Origin: an uncultured Lachnospiraceae bacterium
GTDB taxonomy: Bacteria; Bacillota; Clostridia; Lachnospirales; Lachnospiraceae
Assembly (NCBI GenBank): GCA_948438565.1
Contig: CAOJLW010000131.1
Location: 1 to 6,091 of the forward strand
Reading direction: 5' to 3'
Length of the DNA: 6,091 bases
The notes beneath the pieces are model-generated. The model did no database searches. It was not told the DNA's origin and was given only the letters and a program-made list of their open reading frames with translations. Positions 1 through 5,739 of this stretch are shown here, piece after piece (within the stretch, counting starts at the first letter, position 1; every line of letters begins with the position of its first letter). The position numbers and the translations under genes were made by a program.

Positions 1-57
1 TTACGCCATATCCTACATAAAAACTTCATTATCAACTGTTCGAGTTATCCCATACGT

Positions 58-393
58 TTATCTTTTCAACACACGCGACATATAGTTCATCATCTTATCC
101 ACAAACGCTTCCTTTTGCTTTTGATTGCAGTTCGCCACATAATAATCCACATCAAATTCTTTTTCCAGACAAAGACCTGTCAACAAATAAGTCGGATCCA
201 TCCCATACTCATGGTACAAAACCAACAGTTTCTGTGCGGAGAGACCCGTACATCCCGACTCGTATTTTCGATAGTGCTCTTCGGAAACTCCAAAAGACGC
301 CGCAATTTCTGACTGGGTGCGTCCTAAATTTTTTCTGGTCTGTCTCAGCCTTTTTCCAATTTGTGTATTAACCCTTTTTTTCTCCTGATCCAT
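58..393 (-). CDS. XRE/Cro-type helix-turn-helix transcriptional regulator (111 aa)
   Basis: Small DNA-binding protein, probably a cytoplasmic repressor. Residues about 11-72 form a typical XRE/Cro-C1 five-helix domain: QIGKRLRQTRKNLGRTQ opens helix 1 to the start of helix 2, SEIAASFGVSEEHYRKYESG is the helix-turn-helix core, and the domain closes with the usual DPTYLLTG end. The last 35 or so residues (FDVDYYVANCNQKQKEAFVDK onward) look like a short helical tail, possibly for dimerisation. The ATG start is supported by GGAGGG at 399-404, 5 nt upstream. It lies 26 bp downstream of the 73-aa gene on the same strand, has no promoter of its own in that gap, and is probably co-transcribed with it. 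Target genes cannot be named; the nearby divergent intergenic palindromes are candidate operators. The XRE assignment is secure, the role is inferred. Confidence 0.85.
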   Translation of the reverse strand: MDQEKKRVNTQIGKRLRQTRKNLGRTQSEIAASFGVSEEHYRKYESGCTGLSAQKLLVLYHEYGMDPTYLLTGLCLEKEFDVDYYVANCNQKQKEAFVDKMMNYMSRVLKR

Positions 394-419
394 ATTGTCC
401 CTCCATCCATAAACAATGC

Positions 420-641
420 CTAACGCTCCAGTTCTTCCCGTATTCTTTCAGGCATAATCCGTAAATAGCTGCATAACGCCAAAAATTCCTCCGCGCTCAA
501 ACTCTCTTCCCTACCGCCTTTTAACTTGGCCTCCGGAATTTTCAACCTGAAAGCAATTTCTTTTGCAGAAAGACCCTCTTCTTTTATATAGTCCGCAATC
601 CATTCCGACACATTTCTTTTCTTCAAAAAAAGCACCACCAT
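420..641 (-). CDS. Small XRE-like helix-turn-helix protein (73 aa)
   Basis: A very short protein that looks like a bare helix-turn-helix domain. Residues 13-31 (EWIADYIKEEGLSAKEIAF) match helices 1-2 of XRE proteins, RLKIPEAKLKGG occupies the recognition-helix position, and LSAEEFLALCSYLRIMPERI matches helices 4-5. There is no room for an effector domain. It is the first gene after a strong minus-strand promoter (667-695) and precedes the 111-aa XRE gene by 26 bp. The start is uncertain: no Shine-Dalgarno sequence precedes the ATG at 641, and the predicted leader is only about 19 nt. GTG codons immediately downstream or a later start are possible. The protein could be a genuine mini-regulator or an antirepressor-like partner of its neighbour. 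The coding call is supported by the fold-like pattern and operon position. Confidence 0.68.
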   Translation of the reverse strand: MVVLFLKKRNVSEWIADYIKEEGLSAKEIAFRLKIPEAKLKGGREESLSAEEFLALCSYLRIMPERIREELER

Positions 642-666
642 TCTGCATTTATCAAATCATATTGCT

Positions 667-695
667 ATTATATTCTTTGTTGAAAAGATTTTCAA
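667..695 (-). promoter_or_regulatory. Sigma-A-type promoter for the minus-strand XRE pair
   Basis: Read on the minus strand, TTGAAA (690-695) is followed by 17 nt and then a perfect TATAAT (667-672). Transcription should start near 660, giving a leader of about 19 nt before the ATG at 641. The -35 element and spacer overlap a perfect inverted repeat at 679-696, so repressor binding there would block this promoter. Confidence 0.8.
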
Positions 696-696
696 C
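679..696. promoter_or_regulatory. Candidate XRE operator: 8-bp-arm palindrome over the -35 region
   Basis: GTTGAAAA-GA-TTTTCAAC is a perfect inverted repeat with 8-bp arms and a 2-bp centre. It covers the -35 hexamer and much of the spacer of the minus-strand promoter. Its size and position suit a dimeric XRE repressor, making autoregulation by one of the flanking XRE proteins likely. That link is inference; no other copy was seen in the window. Confidence 0.6.
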
Positions 697-703
697 TATG
701 GTT

Positions 704-720
704 TTCTTATTTATTAAGAA
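704..720. promoter_or_regulatory. Second inverted repeat just upstream of the plus-strand promoter
   Basis: TTCTTA-TTTAT-TAAGAA has perfect 6-bp arms and a 5-bp centre, and ends 4 bp before the -35 hexamer at 725. It could be a second regulator site in the divergent promoter region. The sequence is AT-rich, so chance is a real possibility. Confidence 0.35.
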
Positions 721-724
721 TTAT

Positions 725-753
725 TTGACGGGATTTGCATACTGCTATATGAT
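725..753 (+). promoter_or_regulatory. Sigma-A-type promoter for the plus-strand XRE gene
   Basis: TTGACG (725-730), a 17-nt spacer, and TATGAT (748-753), each one mismatch from consensus. Transcription should begin near 760, giving a leader of about 38 nt before the ATG at 798. It diverges from the minus-strand promoter at 667-695, with the two -35 elements only 29 bp apart, so one bound regulator could affect both. Confidence 0.78.
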
Positions 754-787
754 ATAAAGATGAAAAATAATACCCGCTCATATCATT

Positions 788-792
788 GGAGG
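788..792 (+). promoter_or_regulatory. Ribosome binding site that fixes the plus-strand XRE start
   Basis: GGAGG sits 5 nt before the ATG at 798. It overlaps the in-frame TTG at 786, so that longer start (which would add MEVT) is rejected and the protein begins MKNGSTIARV. Confidence 0.85.
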
Positions 793-797
793 TAACT

Positions 798-1130
798 ATG
801 AAAAATGGATCAACCATCGCAAGGGTGTTAAAAGAAGCGAGAAAACAGAACTCTCTTTCCGTCAAAGATGTCGTCGGAATGCTGGAAGATAAATCTCTAA
901 GCGTTGCAGAAAAGACCATTTACGGCTGGGAAAGCGGACAAGCGCAGCCAAATGCCGACACGCTTTTAGTCCTCTGTGAAATCTACAATATCAATGATAT
1001 CCTTGGCGCTTTTGGCTACAATGACAAACCTGTATTACAAATTTCCCATTTTGAAGAATCACTGATTCGGCATTTAAGACAGCATCCGGAGATGTTAGAT
1101 GCAGTCAAAAAACTGCTGGATATGGATTAA
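798..1130 (+). CDS. XRE/Cro-type helix-turn-helix transcriptional regulator (110 aa)
   Basis: Probable cytoplasmic DNA-binding regulator. Residues about 7-72 form an XRE domain: IARVLKEARKQNSLSVKDVV makes helices 1-2, an inserted stretch follows (LEDKSLSVAE), then KTIYGWESGQAQPNADTLL is the recognition-helix region with the hallmark Y-WESG-A-P pattern, ending in CEIYNINDIL. The C-terminal 35 residues (EESLIRHLRQHPEMLDAVKKL) are helical and could mediate dimerisation. It has its own strong promoter and ribosome binding site, and diverges from the two minus-strand XRE genes, suggesting a small regulatory module. It converges on the five-gene lipid operon and is separated from it by the terminator hairpin at 1143-1184. 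Nothing in the sequence shows that it controls that operon, whose promoter carries TetR-type rather than matching sites. Confidence 0.88.
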   Translation: MKNGSTIARVLKEARKQNSLSVKDVVGMLEDKSLSVAEKTIYGWESGQAQPNADTLLVLCEIYNINDILGAFGYNDKPVLQISHFEESLIRHLRQHPEMLDAVKKLLDMD

Positions 1131-1136
1131 CGGAAC

Positions 1137-1184
1137 AAAAAACAGGATACGCCGCACAGACTTTTCTCCGTACGGCGTATCCTG
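1137..1184 (-). terminator. Intrinsic terminator of the lipid-conjugation operon
   Basis: Perfect 12-bp arms CAGGATACGCCG (1143-1154) and CGGCGTATCCTG (1173-1184) enclose an 18-nt loop. On the minus strand the hairpin is followed at once by six T (1142-1137), the classic rho-independent layout. It starts 4 nt after the ligase stop codon. On the plus strand the hairpin also follows the XRE stop by 12 nt, but the downstream T-run is interrupted, so it may serve both converging genes with better efficiency for the operon. Confidence 0.92.
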
Positions 1185-1188
1185 CCAT

Positions 1189-2700
1189 TTAGTAGCGTTT
1201 TATTTTTCTGGCCGCTGTCTTTTCAAATTCATTTTCCCGGATCTTTAAAACCGCTACCCGCTTATAGGCCGGCGCTGTTTGATTATACTGATCCAAAAGC
1301 TCCTGCAAAGCCGCTTTGATATCGGCAATCCCTTGTTTGTCGGCATATTCCATATCCGGAAAAATCTCCGCTTCAATTGCGCCGCCGTTTTCACGGACTA
1401 AAATCTCCTGTATCAAACGATGCGCACCCAAATTATTTTCAATCTCTTCCGGAGAAACATTCTCACCGTTTGGCGTAATAATCAGATTTTTCTTCCTTCC
1501 AGTCAGGAAGATAAAATGATCCTCGTCCACATATCCCAGATCTCCGGTGCGCAGCCAGCCATCCTCGGTCAACGCTTCTTTTGTCTCTTCCGGCATTTGA
1601 TAATATCCCTGCATCACGCTGCTGCCGCGTACCCAGATCTCTTCGTCTACCACTTTCGCCGTACAGTTTGGCATCAGCTTGCCGACAGAACCAAATTTGC
1701 GATTCCATTCCAGATTGGTGCTGATAACCGGAGAACACTCCGTCATGCCATACCCCTGCAATATTGTAATCCCATATTTTTCAAACAGGTTAATCCAGTC
1801 CGGATTTAAGTATGCGCCGCCGCTGCAAATCGTATGCAGTCGGTCGCCGAACACCTCTTGTTTAACAACCGCAGGCGGCAGGCTCTGTACCTCTTCGAGC
1901 TTCTTGGCAAATGATGCTATCATCATCGGAACCATCAAAATCATATCCGGACCAAACAATTTGATATTTTTAGCCATACGAATCAGAGAATCATTAATAC
2001 AGATAATACTCCCCAGGGAAAGCCCTTTCAGGATATCCATACTCAAACAATAGGCGTGATGAATCGGCAATACAGAAAGAATCACCGTCCTTGACGGAAT
2101 CTTCATATCGAGACAGGTCGCATTTTCCGCAAGATTCCTCTGCGTCAGCATAACCCCTTTACTTTTCCCGGTTGTGCCGGAAGTAAACATAATCGTACAC
2201 AGCTCCTCCGGATTGGCCCATGCGTCAAAGCCGCAATCACTCTCCTCTAAAAGCCGGCTCATGGAAAGAATATTTTCCTGATGCTCTGCCTGTTGCATGG
2301 AAATTATTTTCTGTAACTTCGGACAGGCAGTCTGCGCCATCGCCGCCACATCCGCACGAATTTCATCATAGACCAACATGGAAACGTCCGCACGATCCAA
2401 AAGCTCGCATAATTCCGCAGCAGGAAGCGCCACATCCAACGGCACCGCCACACTGCCGCAATTTACGGTTCCCAGATATGCCACAATCCAGGCATAGGAC
2501 GTGGCCCCAATCATAGCAATATGTTTTCCCTGCATCCCCATCTCTTTGATTGCGCCGGAAAAATGCTCGCTGTCCTGTCTAAGCTGCGTGTAAGTTTTGG
2601 ACTCGATCTGATCTTTGCCTACCTTATACCGGATCGCATCCTTATCGCCAAATTTTGCCTCTGTCTGTAATAATATTTCCCGAATCGTATTGCAAACCAT
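1189..2700 (-). CDS. AMP-forming acyl-CoA/acyl-ACP ligase (fatty-acid ligase-like, 503 aa)
   Basis: ANL-superfamily adenylating enzyme. It should activate a carboxylic acid, most likely a fatty acid, with ATP and transfer the acyl group to a thiol, either CoA or the carrier protein encoded next to it. Visible motifs: phosphate-binding loop TSGTTGKSKG (173-182), GYGMTE (316-321), TGDLG (385-389), and the hinge region GRKKNLIITPNGENVSPEEIE (401-421), whose wording is typical of long-chain fatty-acid ligases rather than amino-acid adenylation domains. The catalytic lysine of the C-terminal lid is probably K499 in KTAARKIKRY; the usual glycine before it is arginine. The protein ends 4 residues later. 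Length is slightly short for the family but all core motifs are present. GGAGGG lies just before the ATG, 11 bp after the carrier-protein stop. It is the last gene of the operon. The substrate is inferred; aryl or short-chain acids are not excluded. Confidence 0.9.
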   Translation of the reverse strand: MVCNTIREILLQTEAKFGDKDAIRYKVGKDQIESKTYTQLRQDSEHFSGAIKEMGMQGKHIAMIGATSYAWIVAYLGTVNCGSVAVPLDVALPAAELCELLDRADVSMLVYDEIRADVAAMAQTACPKLQKIISMQQAEHQENILSMSRLLEESDCGFDAWANPEELCTIMFTSGTTGKSKGVMLTQRNLAENATCLDMKIPSRTVILSVLPIHHAYCLSMDILKGLSLGSIICINDSLIRMAKNIKLFGPDMILMVPMMIASFAKKLEEVQSLPPAVVKQEVFGDRLHTICSGGAYLNPDWINLFEKYGITILQGYGMTECSPVISTNLEWNRKFGSVGKLMPNCTAKVVDEEIWVRGSSVMQGYYQMPEETKEALTEDGWLRTGDLGYVDEDHFIFLTGRKKNLIITPNGENVSPEEIENNLGAHRLIQEILVRENGGAIEAEIFPDMEYADKQGIADIKAALQELLDQYNQTAPAYKRVAVLKIRENEFEKTAARKIKRY

Positions 2701-2711
2701 AATACCCTCCT

Positions 2712-2939
2712 CTAAGCCGTAAGCTTTTCCAAATAATCAGCCGCTTCCTGCACGGTACGAATACCGGCCGCTTCCTGTTGATCGACCTCTATATCAAACG
2801 TGTCCTCCAATTCTCCAAGCATGCTCATAAAGTCAAACGAAGTAAAGCCAAGATCTTCCATAAAACGGGACTCCGGATGGATATTATCCGGCTCCACTTC
2901 AACATAATTTACGATAATCCCTTTCAACTGCTCTAACAT
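2712..2939 (-). CDS. Stand-alone acyl carrier protein (75 aa)
   Basis: Small acidic four-helix carrier protein. It is expected to carry an acyl group on a 4'-phosphopantetheine arm attached to Ser34, within EDLGFTSFDFMSML (28-41). The motif differs from the common DSL signature: Thr33 replaces the Asp before the serine and Phe35 replaces the following Leu, which points to a specialised carrier rather than the housekeeping fatty-acid ACP. Helix 1 is LEQLKGIIVNYVEVEP and the C-terminal helix is TVQEAADYLEKL. The start has an excellent AGGAGG (2947-2952), 7 nt upstream. It sits between the condensation enzyme (28 bp upstream) and the ligase (11 bp downstream), the expected place for a shuttle between these two enzymes. 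No phosphopantetheinyl transferase is present, so a genomic one must modify it. D-alanyl carrier or NRPS-type carrier roles are less likely given the fatty-acid-like ligase. Confidence 0.92.
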   Translation of the reverse strand: MLEQLKGIIVNYVEVEPDNIHPESRFMEDLGFTSFDFMSMLGELEDTFDIEVDQQEAAGIRTVQEAADYLEKLTA

Positions 2940-2967
2940 GATTTATCCTCCTTTTCCTGCCCCAAAA

Positions 2968-4371
2968 TTATACGAGCTTTAATATCTCACCGACCGACAG
3001 ATTGGGGTTCTCAATCCCTTTAAACATAATTTTGCAAAGGTAATAATACATATATTCCAACTGCTGCTTGCTGACCGCTTTTACCTGATGCTCAAAATTA
3101 AAATCCAGGCCGTTGTCCTCCGGCCGATGCATAACCGTTAAATACATCGCCTGGCAGGTCGCGCCATTGGGATACCATTTTGTTTTGTAACGTATATCGC
3201 CAAGCTGATCCAACCCTTTTTCCCGAAGCGTCATCGGCTGGTAAGTCAATGCCATCGGCTCATACGTATATCCCGGCTGATTTTTGTATAATCTGCCGCG
3301 GTATGCAAAATAGGCGACCGGATCGTAATTGGCATGGCGAAACAGCTCATTTTGCAGCGTACGAATCTCAAACAAGGCATCGATAAATTTTGTTTCTTCC
3401 GAGATAACGGTTCGGAATGGGAACGAATGGATTCTGGTGCCGCCGGAACGTTTTTCTTTGAGCGTCGCCCGCCTTGCAATCGCCGTATTGATGGATACGT
3501 CGTCATGACCGTTTTCCTTTTGAAAATAGGTCCGCAGACCCATAATTAACAGGCACGTCAGTGAAATATGCTGTTCATGACAAAAATCCATCAGACGTTT
3601 CGTCGGCTCCCCTTCCAAATGAAATATCGTCAAATCGGACTCTACCGAATCCGATACGTTGATTGCGGCACGAAGATTGGGATTCCCGGTTCTGCTTCGT
3701 TCGAATTCCAGTTTCCTGGTTCCGTCAATTCCGTTATAAATCGGTTCAGAGGACTCAATCAGCTTATGGAAAAACGCTTCGTCCCGCTCCCTGGCTTTTG
3801 AACCGGCCTCATAGGCCAAATCCTTTTTTAACTGTTCAATATAGGAAGCCATCTCTTTTGGATACGGCACAGCATCATAGACACGATGGCTGTAGATTTC
3901 AATAATATCCTTTAACAGGCAAATCAAAGACTGCGCATCCATAATCACATGATCCGCTAAAAGGTAAACGCCTTCAAACCCGTCCGGCGTACGTATCATC
4001 ACGATACGGCTCATCGGCGAATCCTCACGCTTCATCGGAACCTGCGTCCATTCGCGCATGGTTTTTTCCGCTTCTTCCATAGACTTACCCGTAAAATCCA
4101 CAAATGGAATTTCCTGTTTCACCTCATCTACGACGTATTGATACCAGACGCCTTCTTTATCTTTTGCAAATTGCAGCCGCATGGACTCGTTGCGTTGGTA
4201 AGCTTCTATAATACATTCGCGTAAAATATCAAAATCAAGCTGCGTTTCTATCGTCAGACTTGTCCCAATATTTACAACAGCCTTATTCACACAGGCATCC
4301 AGATAAAAAAAATGGAATTTCTGCGCTACAGTCAACGGATATACGGCATAGCCTTTTCTTGTTTTCATCAT
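2968..4371 (-). CDS. Stand-alone condensation-domain (HxxxD) acyltransferase (467 aa)
   Basis: Resembles a free-standing NRPS condensation domain or a related HxxxD acyltransferase (wax-ester synthase/PapA/alcohol acetyltransferase group). Such enzymes move an acyl group from a carrier thioester to an amine or hydroxyl. The active-site motif is ADHVIMDAQS: His141 is the catalytic-base position and Asp145 the structural aspartate, while the first His of canonical HHxxxDG is Asp140 and the Gly is Ala146. The N-terminus (YPLTVAQKFHFFYLD) matches the start of condensation domains, followed by a typical LRECIIEAYQRNESMRLQF helix; the C-terminus (LDFNFEHQV...LEYMYYYLCKIM) matches the domain end. 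At 467 aa it is one full domain with nothing fused. AAGGAG (4385-4390) is 13 nt from the ATG, rather far; a second ATG follows immediately. It directly precedes the carrier protein gene. The acceptor cannot be read from sequence. Confidence 0.82.
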   Translation of the reverse strand: MMKTRKGYAVYPLTVAQKFHFFYLDACVNKAVVNIGTSLTIETQLDFDILRECIIEAYQRNESMRLQFAKDKEGVWYQYVVDEVKQEIPFVDFTGKSMEEAEKTMREWTQVPMKREDSPMSRIVMIRTPDGFEGVYLLADHVIMDAQSLICLLKDIIEIYSHRVYDAVPYPKEMASYIEQLKKDLAYEAGSKARERDEAFFHKLIESSEPIYNGIDGTRKLEFERSRTGNPNLRAAINVSDSVESDLTIFHLEGEPTKRLMDFCHEQHISLTCLLIMGLRTYFQKENGHDDVSINTAIARRATLKEKRSGGTRIHSFPFRTVISEETKFIDALFEIRTLQNELFRHANYDPVAYFAYRGRLYKNQPGYTYEPMALTYQPMTLREKGLDQLGDIRYKTKWYPNGATCQAMYLTVMHRPEDNGLDFNFEHQVKAVSKQQLEYMYYYLCKIMFKGIENPNLSVGEILKLV

Positions 4372-4395
4372 AACTTTTTCTCGACTCCTTTTTGC

Positions 4396-5331
4396 TTACA
4401 ATACATCTTCCAACAACGTATCCAACGCCTTTTCATAGGCCTGTGTATCCTTATAATAGCTCTCCGCGTGCGCGGCGCCCCGAACCGTCAGCTTCCATTT
4501 CTTTGCAGCGCAGTTTTGATACAATTCCTCGCACATCGCATAGGGGACAAAGGTATCCGCATCCCCATGGATAAACAGCGTCGGCGTCCTGGAATTTTTA
4601 ACCTCCCTGGCTGCGTTGCACTCGTCCATGCCATAACCCGCCAGTTTTTTATTCATAGCGTCCGCAATCTGGATAATCGGAAACGCCGGCATATGGTACA
4701 TCGAATGCAGCACGTGCGTAAATACCTCTTTGGGCGATGTAAAACCGCAGTCAGCCACAATGCCCTTTACCTGCTCCGGCAGCCGCAAACCGCTGGCCAT
4801 CAAGACGGTAGCCGCGCCCATTGAGGTTCCGTGCATAATAATTTTAGCGTCCTCCCCATATGATTCACTGATCCAATCCAGCCACGCCAGAGCGTCGAGG
4901 CGATCCAGGCATCCAAAGCCTATATATTTGCCCTCGCTCTTCCCATGCGCCCGCGCATCTACTGAAAGCATGGAAAAACCACGCTTGAAATAATATTCCG
5001 ACAAAGCGATATAATCCTTCATCCCTTCGCTGGTATATCCATGAAAACACAAAACGATGCGTTTACTCCCTTTGTTTGGGAAAAAGGTTCCATGCAGACG
5101 GATTCCATCCCGCGCAGTCACCCATACGTCTTTGTGCGGCCGAGCCAAGAACAGCTCTTTACGCCTGCCAATAAAATCCGCATACTGATTCCAATCGGTT
5201 CCGGCCATCTTGATCGTGCGCCCCACCTTGGCAGGTCCCCGTTTCATGGTCCTCCGATAAAAATATGCCGCCACGCCAAGCTCTGCCGCCGCAGCCGCTC
5301 CAAATGCGCCAATGATATTCCTTGCTTTCAT
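4396..5331 (-). CDS. Membrane-anchored alpha/beta hydrolase (311 aa)
   Basis: Serine hydrolase of the alpha/beta fold, probably an esterase, thioesterase or amidase. Using the ATG at 5331 as residue 1: oxyanion-side HG in VLCFHGYTSEG (about 97-98), nucleophile elbow GTSMG with Ser170, acid Asp259 in HGDADTFVP, and base His288 in GAAHAE. Residues about 5-25 (NIIGAFGAAAAAELGVAAYFY) are a hydrophobic, alanine-rich segment followed by RRTMKR, consistent with a single N-terminal membrane anchor and a cytoplasmic catalytic domain by the positive-inside rule. A GTG at 5340 could add three residues, but it lies only 2 nt from AAGG, so the ATG (11 nt away) is preferred. It follows the SCP2-like gene by 16 bp and precedes the condensation enzyme by 24 bp. 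It could release, edit or turn over the acyl product; the substrate is unknown and a general lipase-like role is possible. Confidence 0.85.
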   Translation of the reverse strand: MKARNIIGAFGAAAAAELGVAAYFYRRTMKRGPAKVGRTIKMAGTDWNQYADFIGRRKELFLARPHKDVWVTARDGIRLHGTFFPNKGSKRIVLCFHGYTSEGMKDYIALSEYYFKRGFSMLSVDARAHGKSEGKYIGFGCLDRLDALAWLDWISESYGEDAKIIMHGTSMGAATVLMASGLRLPEQVKGIVADCGFTSPKEVFTHVLHSMYHMPAFPIIQIADAMNKKLAGYGMDECNAAREVKNSRTPTLFIHGDADTFVPYAMCEELYQNCAAKKWKLTVRGAAHAESYYKDTQAYEKALDTLLEDVL

Positions 5332-5347
5332 AAATGCCACATCCTTT

Positions 5348-5686
5348 TTATTCCTTATTTTTCGCGCTTTCTACGATTTCCTTTAATTTTAAAGCTTTTT
5401 CAATGCTGCCTTCCACTTTCAACTTTTGTAAAGTAAACGCCGCAATCGGATCCAATTTGCCGTCTGCAATTTTCCGCAATGTTTTTGCCGTACAGGTAAA
5501 CATTGCATCGCGGTCAAAATACTCATAGGGTTCCACATGGATTTCCCCGTCCTTTGCTTCCACATAAAAAATTCCTTCCGCTTCACCCACAATATTAAAC
5601 TGATAAGCAAGATGCTCCGTCATGCCGCTGATATCGGCCCCCATAAATTTTGCTTTGATCTCTGCAAAAAACTCCGCATATGTCAT
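5348..5686 (-). CDS. SCP2 sterol-binding-domain protein (112 aa)
   Basis: A one-domain SCP2-like protein, a fold with a hydrophobic tunnel that binds fatty acids, acyl-CoA or sterols. The C-terminal half is diagnostic: FDRDAMFTCTAKTLRKIADG (57-76) followed by KLDPIAAFTLQKLKVEGSIEKALKL (77-101) is the SCP2 pattern, preceded by beta strands IFYVEAKDGEIHVEPY (39-54). There is no signal peptide, so it is cytoplasmic. The start at 5686 is chosen because AGGAGG (5695-5700) is 8 nt upstream; the in-frame ATG at 5707 has no ribosome binding site and abuts the operator. As first gene of the operon, directly under a TetR-type control region, it probably supplies or shields the lipid used by the ligase/carrier/condensation enzymes. 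That role is inferred from its family and neighbours. Confidence 0.85.
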   Translation of the reverse strand: MTYAEFFAEIKAKFMGADISGMTEHLAYQFNIVGEAEGIFYVEAKDGEIHVEPYEYFDRDAMFTCTAKTLRKIADGKLDPIAAFTLQKLKVEGSIEKALKLKEIVESAKNKE

Positions 5687-5694
5687 ATTTATTT

Positions 5695-5700
5695 CCTCCT
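5695..5700 (-). promoter_or_regulatory. Ribosome binding site that fixes the SCP2-like start
   Basis: AGGAGG on the minus strand, 8 nt before the ATG at 5686. It lies inside the longer frame beginning at 5707, which argues that the seven extra residues MKKEEIN are not made. Confidence 0.85.
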
Positions 5701-5708
5701 TTTTCATT

Positions 5709-5723
5709 TTGACCGTCGGTCAA
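5709..5723. promoter_or_regulatory. TetR-type operator, copy 1 (promoter-proximal leader)
   Basis: TTGACCGTCGGTCAA, a perfect palindrome with 7-bp arms around one central base. It is identical to copy 2, with centres 45 bp apart. It lies downstream of the predicted start of transcription (about +9 to +24) and before the ribosome binding site, so a bound repressor would act as a roadblock. Short GACCG-N-CGGTC palindromes are typical of TetR-family regulators; the regulator is not encoded in the window. Confidence 0.85.
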
Positions 5724-5739
5724 TCTCCTCTTGTTGATA

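Noticed and set aside
1..57. Small hairpin AACT-GTTCG-AGTT (35-47) after the 111-aa XRE gene, and a TTA at 1-3 that could be a minus-strand stop
   Set aside because: The arms are only 4 bp without an adjacent T-run, so it is not a convincing terminator; the frame ending at 1-3 is closed by a stop four codons upstream. Nothing supportable lies here.
1463..1738. 91-codon minus-strand frame overlapping the ligase, a possible sign of a frameshift
   Set aside because: The ligase frame is continuous with all motifs in order across this stretch, so the alternate frame is a shadow rather than a broken gene.
1420..2053. Overlapping plus-strand open frames (129 and 124 codons) inside the ligase gene
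   Set aside because: Antisense to a gene with all ANL motifs; no family resemblance and no start signals.
4312..4824. 170-codon open frame on the plus strand
   Set aside because: It lies opposite the hydrolase and condensation genes, has no ribosome binding site or recognisable domain, and its composition is that of an antisense shadow.
5687..5707. Longer start for the SCP2-like gene, beginning MKKEEIN
   Set aside because: No ribosome binding site precedes 5707 and it abuts an operator, whereas 5686 has AGGAGG at ideal spacing inside the longer frame.
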